In this document: positions 43,008 to 51,698 of the stretch, in pieces
How the letters are laid out: each line of letters opens with the position of its first letter
How positions within the stretch are numbered: the first letter of the stretch is position 1
DNA from: Phreatobacter cathodiphilus
GTDB taxonomy: Bacteria; Pseudomonadota; Alphaproteobacteria; Rhizobiales; Phreatobacteraceae
Assembly: GCF_003008515.1 (NCBI RefSeq)
Contig: NZ_CP027668.1
Location: 744,001-808,000 of the forward strand
Direction of reading: 5' to 3'
DNA: 64,000 nucleotides
Position numbers and translations under genes: made by a program
The notes under the pieces: model-generated
Seen by the model: only the letters and a program-made list of their open reading frames with translations
Told to the model about the DNA's origin: nothing
The model's database searches: none

Positions 43008-44000
43008 ATGACCAAGGCTATCGACAGGCGTACTGCGCTTGGAATCGCGGCAGGAACGCTGGCCGTCCCCTTCATCGGCACCAAGGGCTTCGCCCAAAGC
43101 TATCCGGCCCGCCCCGTCACCTGCATCGTGCCTTTCGGCGCCGGCGGCTCGACGGACGTCATCGGACGCATCGTCTGCGAGAAGCTCACCCAGAAATTCG
43201 GGCAGAGCTTCGTCATCGAGAACCGCGCCGGAGCCGGCGGCAACGTGGGTGTCGCGGCGATCGCCCGCGCCCAGCCGGACGGCTACACGATCGGCATGAC
43301 GACCATCTCGACCCACGGCATCAACCCGAACCTGTTCGGCGAGCGCCTGCCGTTCAAGCCCATGGACGATTTCGAGTTCATCGGCCTGTCCTCGTCGCAG
43401 CCCAACTTCCTCTGCATCCACCCGTCGATCCCGGCCAACAACCTGGCCGAGCTCATCGCCTACCTGAAGGCCAATCCGGGCAAGGAGAACTTCGGGTCCT
43501 CCGGCATCGGCACCTCGATCCACCTGTCGGCCGAGCTCTTCATGCAGCTCACCGGCACGCGAATGACGCATGTGCCCTTCCGCTCGTCGGCGGCCCTCGT
43601 GCAGGGGCTCATCACCGGCGAGGTCAAACTGTCCTTCGACAATTTCACCTCGCCCTTCCCGCATTACAAGGCCGGGGCCATCCGCGGCATCGCCGTCACC
43701 TCGGCGACGCGGGCTGCCATCGCCCCCGAAATTCCGCCGCTGAACGACACCCTGCCTGGCTTCGACATCACGTCCTGGAACGGTTTCGTCGCGCCGAAGG
43801 GCACGCCGAAGGAGATCGTCGAGGCGCTGGAGAAGGCGCAGATGGAGGCGCTGAAGGATCCGGCCGTCATCAAGCGCTTCGAGGAGATGGGCGCTGCATC
43901 CATCCCCTCCACCGGCGCCGAGATGCGCCAGAAGGCCGTCGCCGAGATCGCCAAATTCAAGACGATCATCGACAAGGGCAACATCAAGCTGCAGAACTGA
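43008..44000 (+). CDS. TTT (Bug/TctC) family solute receptor
   Basis: The 330-aa protein has a signal with RR (MTKAIDRRTALGIAAGTLAVP) and the Bug fold: PVTCIVPFGAGGSTDVIGRIV (first ligand loop), NRAGAGGNVG and PDGYTIGM, FGSSGIGTSIHL. Such receptors bind carboxylates, amino acids or nicotinate with a tripartite tricarboxylate transporter. No TctA or TctB gene is in the window, so it is an orphan receptor here. An optimal AGGAGG is 5 nt before the ATG. Confidence 0.93.
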   Translation: MTKAIDRRTALGIAAGTLAVPFIGTKGFAQSYPARPVTCIVPFGAGGSTDVIGRIVCEKLTQKFGQSFVIENRAGAGGNVGVAAIARAQPDGYTIGMTTISTHGINPNLFGERLPFKPMDDFEFIGLSSSQPNFLCIHPSIPANNLAELIAYLKANPGKENFGSSGIGTSIHLSAELFMQLTGTRMTHVPFRSSAALVQGLITGEVKLSFDNFTSPFPHYKAGAIRGIAVTSATRAAIAPEIPPLNDTLPGFDITSWNGFVAPKGTPKEIVEALEKAQMEALKDPAVIKRFEEMGAASIPSTGAEMRQKAVAEIAKFKTIIDKGNIKLQN

Positions 44001-44030
44001 CCGCCTGTCGGCGGAAGGCCGCCACCGCGC

Positions 44031-44381
44031 TCAGGCGCGGTGGCGCTCCCGGCTGTCATCCGGCGCCTGGTCCCTGTTCTCCGTCATGCCGTAGTCGCGC
44101 AGCACCGCCGCGACCCGCAGGCGATATCCCGCGAACATCCCGTCCCGCCCCGCCGCCTGCGTCGCCCGGTGCATGGCGTGGTTACGCCAGGCTTTCACCG
44201 CCTCCTCGTCGCGCCAGAACGACAGCGACAGCAGCTTGGCGGGATTGGTGATGCTCTGGAACCTCTCCACCGAGATGAAACCGTCCATGGCTTCCAACTG
44301 CGGGCGCAGGCGCGCCGCGTGGTCGAGATAACCGGGCAGGGCCCCCTCGACCGGTGTCACCTCGAAGATCACCGCGATCAT
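44031..44381 (-). CDS. antibiotic biosynthesis monooxygenase (ABM) domain protein
   Basis: The 116-aa protein has a dimeric ferredoxin-like fold of the ABM type: MIAVIFEVTPVEG, DGFISVERFQSI, LLSLSFWRDEEAVKAWRNHAMHRATQAAGR. Members are cofactor-free monooxygenases or heme-degrading enzymes. The conserved W and H are present. The start at 44381 has GGGAGAC 6 nt upstream. The upstream ORF extension to 44474 lacks support. Confidence 0.87.
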   Translation of the reverse strand: MIAVIFEVTPVEGALPGYLDHAARLRPQLEAMDGFISVERFQSITNPAKLLSLSFWRDEEAVKAWRNHAMHRATQAAGRDGMFAGYRLRVAAVLRDYGMTENRDQAPDDSRERHRA

Positions 44382-44481
44382 GGCCTGTCTCCCGTTTCTG
44401 TCCCAGGGGTGCTTAAGGCAGTTCGCCTCTCCTGTCAGGCGCGTCGGCGGCCGTTCCGGCGCGTCGCGCCACACTGTCGCG

Positions 44482-44506
44482 GGAACCCCGCATCCCGCGC
44501 TGTGTT
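44482..44506 (+). promoter_or_regulatory. EcfG-like promoter upstream of the SH3 protein gene
   Basis: GGAAC (44482-44486) and TGTT (44503-44506) are separated by 16 nt, one base from the EcfG consensus CGTT. The spacing to the ATG at 44558 is 51 nt. It would place the gene in the general stress regulon. Confidence 0.45.
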
Positions 44507-44557
44507 GGTGAGGCAGGATATTTTTTCGGGGCAGGGGCTCGCGGAAAGGAGATCACG

Positions 44558-44959
44558 ATGAAAACGACACTCACTGCCGCCGCCATGGTCGCCGCCCTCG
44601 GCGTTGCGCCTGCGCTCGCCAGGCCGGCCATGGTGGAGACCGATCTCAACGTGCGCGCCGGCCAGGGCACGAGCCACCCGGTCATCAGCGTATTGCCGGA
44701 GGGAACCGTTGTCGATGTGCGGGGTTGCGGCGACGGGTGGTGCTACGTGCCTGAGCTCGGCGGCTATGCCAGCGCGTCCTACCTGCAGCCCGTCCGCGGC
44801 GGCGCGATGCGCCCCCAGCGCCGCGCGCCTTATGCCGGTCCCATGGCCTACGACCCGGTCTGGCGTGACGGCTACTATGATGATCCCTACGTCCACGGCG
44901 GCGGGATTGGCTTCAGTTTCGGCACCCCCGGCGTCCATATCGGCGGCTGGCGCTACTGA
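44558..44959 (+). CDS. exported SH3-domain protein
   Basis: The 133-aa precursor has a signal peptide (MKTTLTAAAMVAALGVAPALA) and one bacterial SH3 domain: DLNVRAGQGTSHPVISVLPEGTVVDVRGC, WCYVPELGGYASASYL. The tail is Tyr/Gly-rich (DGYYDDPYVHGGG). Such domains bind peptidoglycan or proteins in the periplasm. A strong GAAAGGAG ribosome site lies about 7 nt before the ATG. It is flanked by the ABM gene (divergent) and a terminator. Confidence 0.88.
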   Translation: MKTTLTAAAMVAALGVAPALARPAMVETDLNVRAGQGTSHPVISVLPEGTVVDVRGCGDGWCYVPELGGYASASYLQPVRGGAMRPQRRAPYAGPMAYDPVWRDGYYDDPYVHGGGIGFSFGTPGVHIGGWRY

Positions 44960-45081
44960 CGCGATCCCTGCCGGGTGACAACCGGCCATAACGGGGACGA
45001 TGGACGCGGATGATTTTGCCGGTTTCTGTCCGCGGCAGCAACGCATAGGCATGCGTGGCATCTAACCCGTTCCCGGCAGGC

Positions 45082-45125
45082 GGCCCGCCGCTCTCCGCAG
45101 AGGAGGGCGGCGGGCCTTTCGCTTG
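45082..45125 (+). terminator. Rho-independent terminator
   Basis: GGCCCGCCGC (45082-45091) pairs perfectly with GCGGCGGGCC (45107-45116) and runs into TTTCGCTT. It lies between the SH3 protein gene and the LysE gene, on the plus strand. Confidence 0.7.
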
Positions 45126-45182
45126 AGCCCCGCCGCTGCGCGTGCTCCGCTGACGGCGCCTGCTCTCCGCGCGAGTCGCCCC

Positions 45183-45815
45183 ATGACCATCGGCCTCTTC
45201 TTCGCTACCCTCGTCGCGGCGATGATCTACGTGCTCACGCCCGGGCCCGCCTTCCTCGCGCTCTTCGCTCTGGCGGCGAAGGAGGGGCGGCTCTCCGGCA
45301 CCTGGTTCGTCACCGGCCATCTCGTCGGCGACGTGCTGTGGGGAACGCTGGCGCTCGCCGCCATCGTCGGCGTCAACCAGCTCGGGCCGCTGCTCTTCGA
45401 GATCCTCGGCCTCCTCTGCGGTGCCTACCTCATCGTCCTCGGCGTGAAGGCCCTGGTGGCGAGGGAGGCCGCCGGCACTGCCGTCATCGGCAGCCGCCAT
45501 CCCCTCCTCGCCGGGCTCGTCTTCGGCGTCACCAACCCCAAGGCCTATCCCGTCTCCGTCGCCATGTTCACCGTGCTGGTCGGCCACTATTCCGGCCTTC
45601 TCACCTGGGACCTCGCGCCTCTGGTCATGCTGGTCGCCTTCTTCGGCTTCGTCCTCGCCGACATTGTGCTCGTGGCGGTGGCGGGCCTGCCCGCCGTGCG
45701 CCGCTTCTTCATGACCCACGGCCTCGTCGTCACCCGCCTCGTCGGCCTCACCTTCGTGCTCTTCGGCGCCAAGTCGGTCTCCGATGCGGTGCAGAGCTAT
45801 CGCCAGCGCGCCTGA
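45183..45815 (+). CDS. LysE family transporter
   Basis: The 210-aa protein has six membrane segments with the LysE-family YVLTPGPAFLALFALAAKEG near the start and the NPKAYPVSVAM motif in the middle. LysE/RhtB exporters release amino acids or homoserine lactones. The substrate is not deducible. The start at 45183 (MTIGLFFATLV) is preferred over TTG at 45123. The glycosyltransferase gene begins 18 bp after the stop. Confidence 0.9.
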   Translation: MTIGLFFATLVAAMIYVLTPGPAFLALFALAAKEGRLSGTWFVTGHLVGDVLWGTLALAAIVGVNQLGPLLFEILGLLCGAYLIVLGVKALVAREAAGTAVIGSRHPLLAGLVFGVTNPKAYPVSVAMFTVLVGHYSGLLTWDLAPLVMLVAFFGFVLADIVLVAVAGLPAVRRFFMTHGLVVTRLVGLTFVLFGAKSVSDAVQSYRQRA

Positions 45816-45833
45816 TCGGCTAATCCCGCGGCC

Positions 45834-47369
45834 ATGACGGCAGCGCCCGGCGACAAGCCCTTCTCCTTCCTTCCCGATGATCCCGCGCGGGCCGCGCTGG
45901 CGCTCGTCCTCGGCTTCACCCTGCTACGTGTCGCCTTCGCCGCGCTGCTCGGCTTCGGCGTCGACGAAAGCTACACGCTGGGACAGGCACGGCGCCTCGC
46001 TCTCTCCTATTTCGACCACCCGCCGCTGCATCTCTGGCTCGCCCATGCCTCCATGGCGGTCTTCGGCACGACATGGGCGGTACGCTTGCCGTTCATCCTC
46101 CTGTTCGCCGGCACGTCCTGGCTGCTCTTTGCTCTGACGCGCCGGCTCTTCGGCGGCTGGGAGGGGGTGTGGGCGGTGCTGGCGCTCAACGCCTCGCTGT
46201 TCTTCCTCGCCTCCCCCGGCACCTGGATCGTCCCCGACGGGCCGTTGCTGTTCTTTCTCACAGCGGGCATGGCGGCCCTGGCGCGGCTGTTCTTCCCCTG
46301 GGAGGGGGAGACGCCTTCCGCCTGGATCGCCTGGACACTCGCCGGCTTCTGCTTCGGGTTCGCCGGCCTGTCCAAATACTCCGCCGTCTTCGTCGTGGCG
46401 GGGCTGGCGATCTTTCTTTTCGCCACCCCGCACCGGCGCTGGCTCGCCCATCCCGCCCCCTATGCGGGGGCGCTCGTCGCGGTTTTGGCGATCTCGCCCG
46501 TCATCGTCTGGAACATCGCCAACGACTGGGTCTCCCTGCGCTTCCAGGCGGGCCGGGGCGGCGGCCGCGGTCTAACCCTTTCCGCCTTCGCGCAGATGCT
46601 CGCGGGACAGTTCGTCTGGCTGGCCCCCTGGATCGCCGTGCCGCTCGCCACCATCGCGGCGCAGAACCTCGCCCGCCTCAAGGACGAGCGCCGCCTGTTC
46701 CTCATGGCCCTGGCGGCGCCCACCATCCTCTATTTCACGCTGCAGTCGCTCTGGTCCGGCTGGGCGCTGCCGCACTGGCCCATGCCCGGCTGGTTCTTCG
46801 CCTTCCCGCTGCTCGGCGCCTGGATGGTGGCGAACCCCGCCGCCAGCCCCTCGCCGCACGCCTGGGCGCGCTGGAGCACGGCGCTGGCGGTCGTCCTCGC
46901 CCTCGGCATCGGGACGCTCGGCGCGACGGGGCTCCTGACGCGTCTCGGCGTGCCGTCCCGCGCCGACCCCACCCTCGACGCCTTCGACTGGACCGCGCTG
47001 CGCCCGATCCTCGCCGCGCGGGGCGTTGCCCGCGGCAGCGGGCCGGTGGTCGTCGGCCTCACCTGGAACGAGGGCGGCAAGATCGACCTCGCCGTGGGCG
47101 ACGCCGCCGATGTCATGGTGATCGGCCCGGACCCGCGCGGCTTCGCCTTCCGGCAGGTGCGGCGCGCCTATCAGGGGGCGGATGTCCTCATCGTCGCCCT
47201 GGCGGGCACCTGGGCGCGCCAGCAGGCGGCGCTGCAGGGCCAGTTCGCCGTCATCGGTGAGCCTGAGCGCCTGTCCATCGGCCGTGGCGGCCGTCCGGAA
47301 ATCGACCTCGTCATCGTCCCCGCCCGCGGGCTGAAATCGCTGGCGCCAGTGAGCCTTGCGGCGCGCTGA
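45834..47369 (+). CDS. GT39-type membrane glycosyltransferase
   Basis: The 511-aa protein has about ten membrane segments. The first loop carries the catalytic DES and FDHPPLHLWLAH motif typical of the ArnT/PMT (GT39) family, followed by WAVRLPFILLFAG. It transfers a sugar from a polyprenyl-phosphate donor to lipid or protein on the periplasmic side. A C-terminal soluble domain (residues about 380-511) has no clear match to me. It is probably cotranscribed with the LysE gene; their functional link is unclear. Confidence 0.88.
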   Translation: MTAAPGDKPFSFLPDDPARAALALVLGFTLLRVAFAALLGFGVDESYTLGQARRLALSYFDHPPLHLWLAHASMAVFGTTWAVRLPFILLFAGTSWLLFALTRRLFGGWEGVWAVLALNASLFFLASPGTWIVPDGPLLFFLTAGMAALARLFFPWEGETPSAWIAWTLAGFCFGFAGLSKYSAVFVVAGLAIFLFATPHRRWLAHPAPYAGALVAVLAISPVIVWNIANDWVSLRFQAGRGGGRGLTLSAFAQMLAGQFVWLAPWIAVPLATIAAQNLARLKDERRLFLMALAAPTILYFTLQSLWSGWALPHWPMPGWFFAFPLLGAWMVANPAASPSPHAWARWSTALAVVLALGIGTLGATGLLTRLGVPSRADPTLDAFDWTALRPILAARGVARGSGPVVVGLTWNEGGKIDLAVGDAADVMVIGPDPRGFAFRQVRRAYQGADVLIVALAGTWARQQAALQGQFAVIGEPERLSIGRGGRPEIDLVIVPARGLKSLAPVSLAAR

Positions 47370-47392
47370 AGGGCTCTCGTGATGTCGCATGC

Positions 47393-47441
47393 CCCACCCG
47401 CACCCTCTCCTCGCGGGTGCGAGGGTAGGGTGCGGGTAGGG
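47393..47441. repeat. compound hairpin, probable extragenic repeat
   Basis: CCCGCACCCT (47397-47406) pairs with AGGGTGCGGG (47427-47436), and inside it CTCGC (47410-47414) pairs with GCGAG (47419-47423). This two-part palindrome resembles dispersed GC-rich repeats common in Hyphomicrobiales. It follows the glycosyltransferase gene and may also act as its terminator. Confidence 0.65.
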
Positions 47442-47465
47442 CCATCCGGGTCTCGGGACAAACAA

Positions 47466-47494
47466 AGGGGCGGCGCCTCGCGACGCCGCCCCCT
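47466..47494 (-). terminator. terminator of the succinate-semialdehyde dehydrogenase gene
   Basis: On the minus strand GGGGCGGCG and CGCCGCCCC form a 9-bp stem followed by TTTGTTTG. It lies about 25 bp downstream of the stop of the dehydrogenase gene. Confidence 0.8.
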
Positions 47495-47516
47495 GTCGAA
47501 CCCCGGATGAACCGGC

Positions 47517-48989
47517 TTACTGGATGCCGCCGAGCATCATCAGCTTGATCTCGACGAACTCGTCGAGGCCGTAGTGCGAGCCCTCGCGCCCCAGCCCCGA
47601 TTCCTTGACGCCGCCGAAGGGCGCCACGTCGGTGCCGACGAGGCCGGTGTTGATGCCGACCATGCCGTATTCCAGCGCCTCGGCGACGCGGAAGATGCGG
47701 CCGATATCGCGGCCGTAGAAGTAGCTGGCGAGACCGAACTGGGTGGCGTTGGCGAGCTCCACCGCCTCCTCCTCGGTCTTGAACCGGTAGATCGGCGCCA
47801 GCGGGCCGAAGGTCTCCTCGTGCGTCACCATCATGTCGGTGGTGACGCCGGAAATGACCGTCGGCTCGAAGAAGGTCTGGCCGAGGTCGGAGCGCTTGCC
47901 GCCGGTCTCGACCTTGCCGCCCTTGGCGATCGCGTCCTTGACGTGCGCCTCGACCTTGTCGACGGCGGCAGGCTTGATCAGCGGACCCTGGTCGATGCCG
48001 GCCTCGACGCCGTTGCCGACCTTCAGCGCCTTCACCTTGGCGGTGAACTTGGCGACGAACTCGTCATGTACAGCGTCCTGCACGAAGATGCGGTTGGCGC
48101 AGACGCAGGTCTGGCCCATGTTCCGGTACTTCGAGACCATGGCGCCCTCGACCGCCGCGTCCACGTCGGCGTCATCGAACACGATGAAGGGCGCATTGCC
48201 GCCGAGCTCGAGGCCGACCCGCTTCACGGTGGAGGCCGCCTGCGCCATCAGCAGCTTGCCGACCGGCGTCGAGCCTGTGAAGCCGATGAAGCGCACCGTC
48301 GGGTGCTCGCACCAGACCTTGCCGATGGGGGCGGCGTCGCCGGTGATGATGTTGAGCACACCGGCTGGAATGCCGGCGCGATGCGCGAGCTCGGCGAGCG
48401 CCAGCGCGGTCAGCGGCGTCTCGGGGGCCGGCTTCACCACCATGGTGCAGCCGACCGCGATGGCCGGCGAGCATTTGCGGGTGATCATCGCCGCCGGGAA
48501 GTTCCACGGCGTGATGGCGGCGCAGACGCCGATCGGCTGCTTCTGCACGAGGATGCGGTGGTCGGGCCGGTGCTGCGGGATGATGTCGCCGTAGACGCGG
48601 CGCGCCTCCTCGGCGAAGAACTCGACGAAGGAGGCGGCATAGGCCACCTCGCCCTTGGCCTCCGCCAGCGGCTTGCCCTGTTCGGCGGTCATGATCAGGC
48701 CGAGATCGTCGGTGTTGGCGATCATCAGGTCGAACCATTTGCGCAGGATGTTCGAGCGCTCCTTGGCGGTTTTCTTCGACCAGAGCTTGAAGGCCTTGCC
48801 GGCGTGCTCCACCGCCTCGGCGGCTTCCTTCGCGCCGAAACGCGGCACGTGGCCGATGGTCTGGCCGGTGGCCGGGTTGATGACGGGATCGGTGGGCGTG
48901 CCGACCCATTCGCCGTTGACGTAGCACTGCGACTTCAGGAGCGTCGGGTCCTTGAGCGGCAGCGGCGTGGTCTTCAGGGGCGCGTTCAT
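47517..48989 (-). CDS. gabD: NAD(P)-dependent succinate-semialdehyde dehydrogenase
   Basis: The 490-aa aldehyde dehydrogenase has TPWNFPAAMITRK, GFTGSTPVGK (cofactor motif), the catalytic Glu in LELGGNAPFIVFDDAD and nucleophilic Cys in GQTCVCANRIFV, matching the GabD/SSADH subfamily. It oxidises succinate semialdehyde to succinate (GABA breakdown). The start at 48989 has GGAGG 5 nt upstream; an upstream leader to 49076 is unlikely. A good terminator follows. It is divergent from gph. Confidence 0.92.
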   Translation of the reverse strand: MNAPLKTTPLPLKDPTLLKSQCYVNGEWVGTPTDPVINPATGQTIGHVPRFGAKEAAEAVEHAGKAFKLWSKKTAKERSNILRKWFDLMIANTDDLGLIMTAEQGKPLAEAKGEVAYAASFVEFFAEEARRVYGDIIPQHRPDHRILVQKQPIGVCAAITPWNFPAAMITRKCSPAIAVGCTMVVKPAPETPLTALALAELAHRAGIPAGVLNIITGDAAPIGKVWCEHPTVRFIGFTGSTPVGKLLMAQAASTVKRVGLELGGNAPFIVFDDADVDAAVEGAMVSKYRNMGQTCVCANRIFVQDAVHDEFVAKFTAKVKALKVGNGVEAGIDQGPLIKPAAVDKVEAHVKDAIAKGGKVETGGKRSDLGQTFFEPTVISGVTTDMMVTHEETFGPLAPIYRFKTEEEAVELANATQFGLASYFYGRDIGRIFRVAEALEYGMVGINTGLVGTDVAPFGGVKESGLGREGSHYGLDEFVEIKLMMLGGIQ

Positions 48990-49139
48990 CGGGGCCTCCG
49001 GGGCTCGTGATGGGGAGGCGGGCTTTCTATCACCGGCCCGCCGGCCATGCACCCCGCGCGCCGGCACGGCAGCCAAACGTCAGGTGACTTTCCCGCCCAA
49101 CTTCGGCATGACCTGCCGCACGCACAGGGAGAGCCCGGC

Positions 49140-49820
49140 ATGGCCGCCGCCACCATCGTCTTCGATCTCGACGGCACGCTCGTCGACACCCATCCCGACC
49201 TCATCGGCACGCTCTCCTGGCTGCTGGAGGAGGAGGGGCTCGACGCCATCGACCTCGAGGCGGCCAAGAAGCTCATCGGCCACGGCATGCGGCCGATGGT
49301 GGAGAATGCGCTGAAGCTGAAGGGCAGGGGCTTCGACAAGGCGGAGGTGGACGCCGTCTTCGCCCGCTACATCGCGGTCTACGAGACGCGCCTCACCCGC
49401 GAGAGCCGTCCCTTTCCCGGCATGCTCGACGCCCTCGACCGGCTCGCCGACCAGGGTATGACGCTGGCGGTCTGCACCAACAAGGTCGAGCGTCTGGCGA
49501 AGAAGCTGCTGGACGAACTCGACATGTCGCGCCGCTTCGCCGTCATCGCCGGCGCCGACACCTACGGCGTCCGCAAGCCCGATCCAGGCCACCTGCTGAT
49601 GACGCTCAGGGACGCCGGCGGCGACCCGGCCCGCGCGGTCATGGTGGGGGATTCCGACACCGACATCCGCGCCGCGCAGGGGGCCGGCGTGCCGGTCGTC
49701 GCCTATTCCGGTGGCTACACCGCCATTCCGTTGGCGAGCCTCGACCCCGACGTCATCATCGACCACTACGACGTCCTGCCGGAGACGGTCGGCCGCCTGC
49801 TCTCTTCTCCGAAGGTCTAA
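49140..49820 (+). CDS. gph: phosphoglycolate phosphatase-like HAD hydrolase
   Basis: The 226-aa HAD-IA protein has FDLDGTLVDTHPD (nucleophile Asp), VCTNKVE (motif II), the Lys at GVRKPDPGHLL and GDSDTDIRAA (motif IV), with the helical cap of Gph-type phosphatases. Gph removes phosphate from 2-phosphoglycolate, made during DNA repair and photorespiration-like reactions. The start at 49140 is preceded by a purine-rich AGGGAGAG. It is followed by the chemoreceptor gene with a 108-bp gap. Confidence 0.9.
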   Translation: MAAATIVFDLDGTLVDTHPDLIGTLSWLLEEEGLDAIDLEAAKKLIGHGMRPMVENALKLKGRGFDKAEVDAVFARYIAVYETRLTRESRPFPGMLDALDRLADQGMTLAVCTNKVERLAKKLLDELDMSRRFAVIAGADTYGVRKPDPGHLLMTLRDAGGDPARAVMVGDSDTDIRAAQGAGVPVVAYSGGYTAIPLASLDPDVIIDHYDVLPETVGRLLSSPKV

Positions 49821-49849
49821 GGAGGCGCGGCGTCCCGCCCGCCGATACG

Positions 49850-49864
49850 GTTAAGCGGCCGTTT
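49850..49864 (+). promoter_or_regulatory. CtrA-like box upstream of the MCP-PilZ gene
   Basis: TTAA-GCGGCCG-TTTA differs from the CtrA consensus TTAA-N7-TTAA at one base. It is 65 bp upstream of the chemoreceptor ATG, a typical position for CtrA control of motility genes in alphaproteobacteria. Confidence 0.45.
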
Positions 49865-49928
49865 ACTCTGTTTCGCGATAATTCCCGCAATCGTCCCGTC
49901 AATAGACGCGGAACAAGAGGGAACGCCG

Positions 49929-51695
49929 ATGGACTTTGGCCTGACGCGCAAAGCGCGCCATCCGGCGGCGGCTGCGTCCGCGGAGCCGCCGCCGGATGGC
50001 GTGCCGGATCCGGCTGCCGAGGTCGCGCGCCTGAAGGCGGAGATCGCCCAGATCCGCGACACGATCGGCCTCGTCGAGTCCGATCTGATGAAGGTCATCG
50101 CCGACGTCTCCCATTCCGCCGATGACGTCCACGAGGGCACCGTGGCCGCCAGCCGGGCGCTCGCCGCCATCCGCGAGCGCTCGCGCGCGCTGGACCGGCT
50201 GGCCGCCGGCGCCTCCGAAAATTCGCGCCAGCTCGCCGCCGCCACCGAGGAGTTCGGCGAGAGCGCCGCCGAGATCGGCGACCGCGTGCGCCAGGCCACC
50301 CGCTTCACCGAAGAGGCCATCCAGGCGGCCGGCCACGCTTCGCTCAGCGTCGACGGCCTGCGCGCCTCCTCCACCGAGATCGACCAGGTGGTGGCGCTGA
50401 TCGCCAAGATCGCCCGCCAGACCAATCTCCTCGCCCTCAACGCCACCATCGAGGCGGCCCGCGCCGGCGAGGCGGGGCGCGGCTTCGCCGTCGTCGCCAC
50501 CGAGGTGAAGGGGCTGAGCCTCGAAACCCAGCGCGCCACCGACGAGATCGCCCGCCGCATCGCCCAGTTGCAGGCCGATTCCCAGGCCTCCATCGCCGCC
50601 GTGCAGCAGATCGCCGGCGCCGTCGAGGCGATCCGGCCGGTCTTCGCCACCGTCGCCGACGCGGTGGAGCAGCAGGTCGCCACCATCGGCGAGCTCTCCC
50701 GCTCCGCCGGCGACAGCGCCGCCTTCATCGCCAATGTCGCAGCGGGGGCCGGTGCCATCGACCAGGCCGCCGTCGAGGCCGAGACGACCTCGGACGAGGC
50801 GGACAGGGCCGGACGTCAGGCCAAGACACTGACGGAGAAGCTGCGCTCGCGCTTCACCATCTTCCTGCGCCAGTCGGAGGTCGGCGACCGCCGGCGCCAC
50901 GACCGTCTGCCCGTCGAACTCGCGGTGCAGCTCTCGGGCCCGCAGGGTGAGCTGCGCGCCAAGACGCTCGACATCTCCGAGGGGGGCATGCTGCTGGCGG
51001 CGGGCGAGGCCGATCGGTTGCCGGCCGGCGCCACCGCGACCGCCTCGCTCGCGAACATTCCCGGCCTGCGCATCCGGGTGGTCGCGAGAACTGCCCTCGG
51101 CACCCATTGCGAATTCGTCGCACCCGACGAGGCCGCCCGCGTCGCGCTGGCGGCACGGATCGCCGCCCTGCGCGAGGCCGATGCGGTGCGCATCGACCAC
51201 GTGGTGAAGGCCTCCGCGGAGATCAGCCGCGCCGTCGAGCAGGCCATCGAATCCGGCCGGCTGTCGCGCGACGATGCCTTCGACAACGATTATGTCCGCA
51301 TTCCCGGCACCGACCCCGTCCAGTTCTCCACGCGCTATCTCAAGGTCTTCGAGGACGTCCTGCCGCCCATCCAGGAGCGCTGGCTGGCGGTCGACAAGCA
51401 GATGACCTTCTGCGCCGCCGTGGATCGCAATGCCTATCTGCCGGTGCACAACCGCATCTATTCGCATCCGCAGAAGCCGGGGGACCCGGTCTGGAACGCC
51501 GCCAACTGCCGCAACAGGCGCATCTTCGACGACCGCGCAGGCCTCTCCGCGGCGCGCTCCTCGCGGCCCTACCTGATCCAGTCCTACGCCCGCGACATGG
51601 GCAACGGCGTCACCGTCTTCATGAAGGAGATCGACGCGCCGATCCGCATCTTCGGCCGCCACTGGGGCGGGCTCCGCATGGCCTACCGGCTCTGA
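49929..51695 (+). CDS. soluble methyl-accepting chemotaxis protein with PilZ domain
   Basis: The 588-aa protein has no membrane segment. A coiled-coil signalling domain (about 30-300) contains the chemoreceptor hairpin tip ([20 protein letters not shown] at about 162-181). A PilZ domain follows (about 319-420) with R322-x3-R326 and DISEGG (348-353), both cyclic-di-GMP-binding motifs. A C-terminal domain has [19 protein letters not shown] and a [12 protein letters not shown] end, a block that recurs in cytoplasmic alphaproteobacterial receptors. It probably tunes chemotaxis to cyclic-di-GMP. A CtrA-like box lies upstream. Confidence 0.93.
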   Translation: MDFGLTRKARHPAAAASAEPPPDGVPDPAAEVARLKAEIAQIRDTIGLVESDLMKVIADVSHSADDVHEGTVAASRALAAIRERSRALDRLAAGASENSRQLAAATEEFGESAAEIGDRVRQATRFTEEAIQAAGHASLSVDGLRASSTEIDQVVALIAKIARQTNLLALNATIEAARAGEAGRGFAVVATEVKGLSLETQRATDEIARRIAQLQADSQASIAAVQQIAGAVEAIRPVFATVADAVEQQVATIGELSRSAGDSAAFIANVAAGAGAIDQAAVEAETTSDEADRAGRQAKTLTEKLRSRFTIFLRQSEVGDRRRHDRLPVELAVQLSGPQGELRAKTLDISEGGMLLAAGEADRLPAGATATASLANIPGLRIRVVARTALGTHCEFVAPDEAARVALAARIAALREADAVRIDHVVKASAEISRAVEQAIESGRLSRDDAFDNDYVRIPGTDPVQFSTRYLKVFEDVLPPIQERWLAVDKQMTFCAAVDRNAYLPVHNRIYSHPQKPGDPVWNAANCRNRRIFDDRAGLSAARSSRPYLIQSYARDMGNGVTVFMKEIDAPIRIFGRHWGGLRMAYRL

Positions 51696-51698
51696 GCC

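Noticed and set aside
47393-47441. GC-rich compound hairpin considered as an attachment site or CRISPR remnant
   Set aside because: No integrase, tRNA or repeated direct copy nearby. It fits a dispersed extragenic hairpin.
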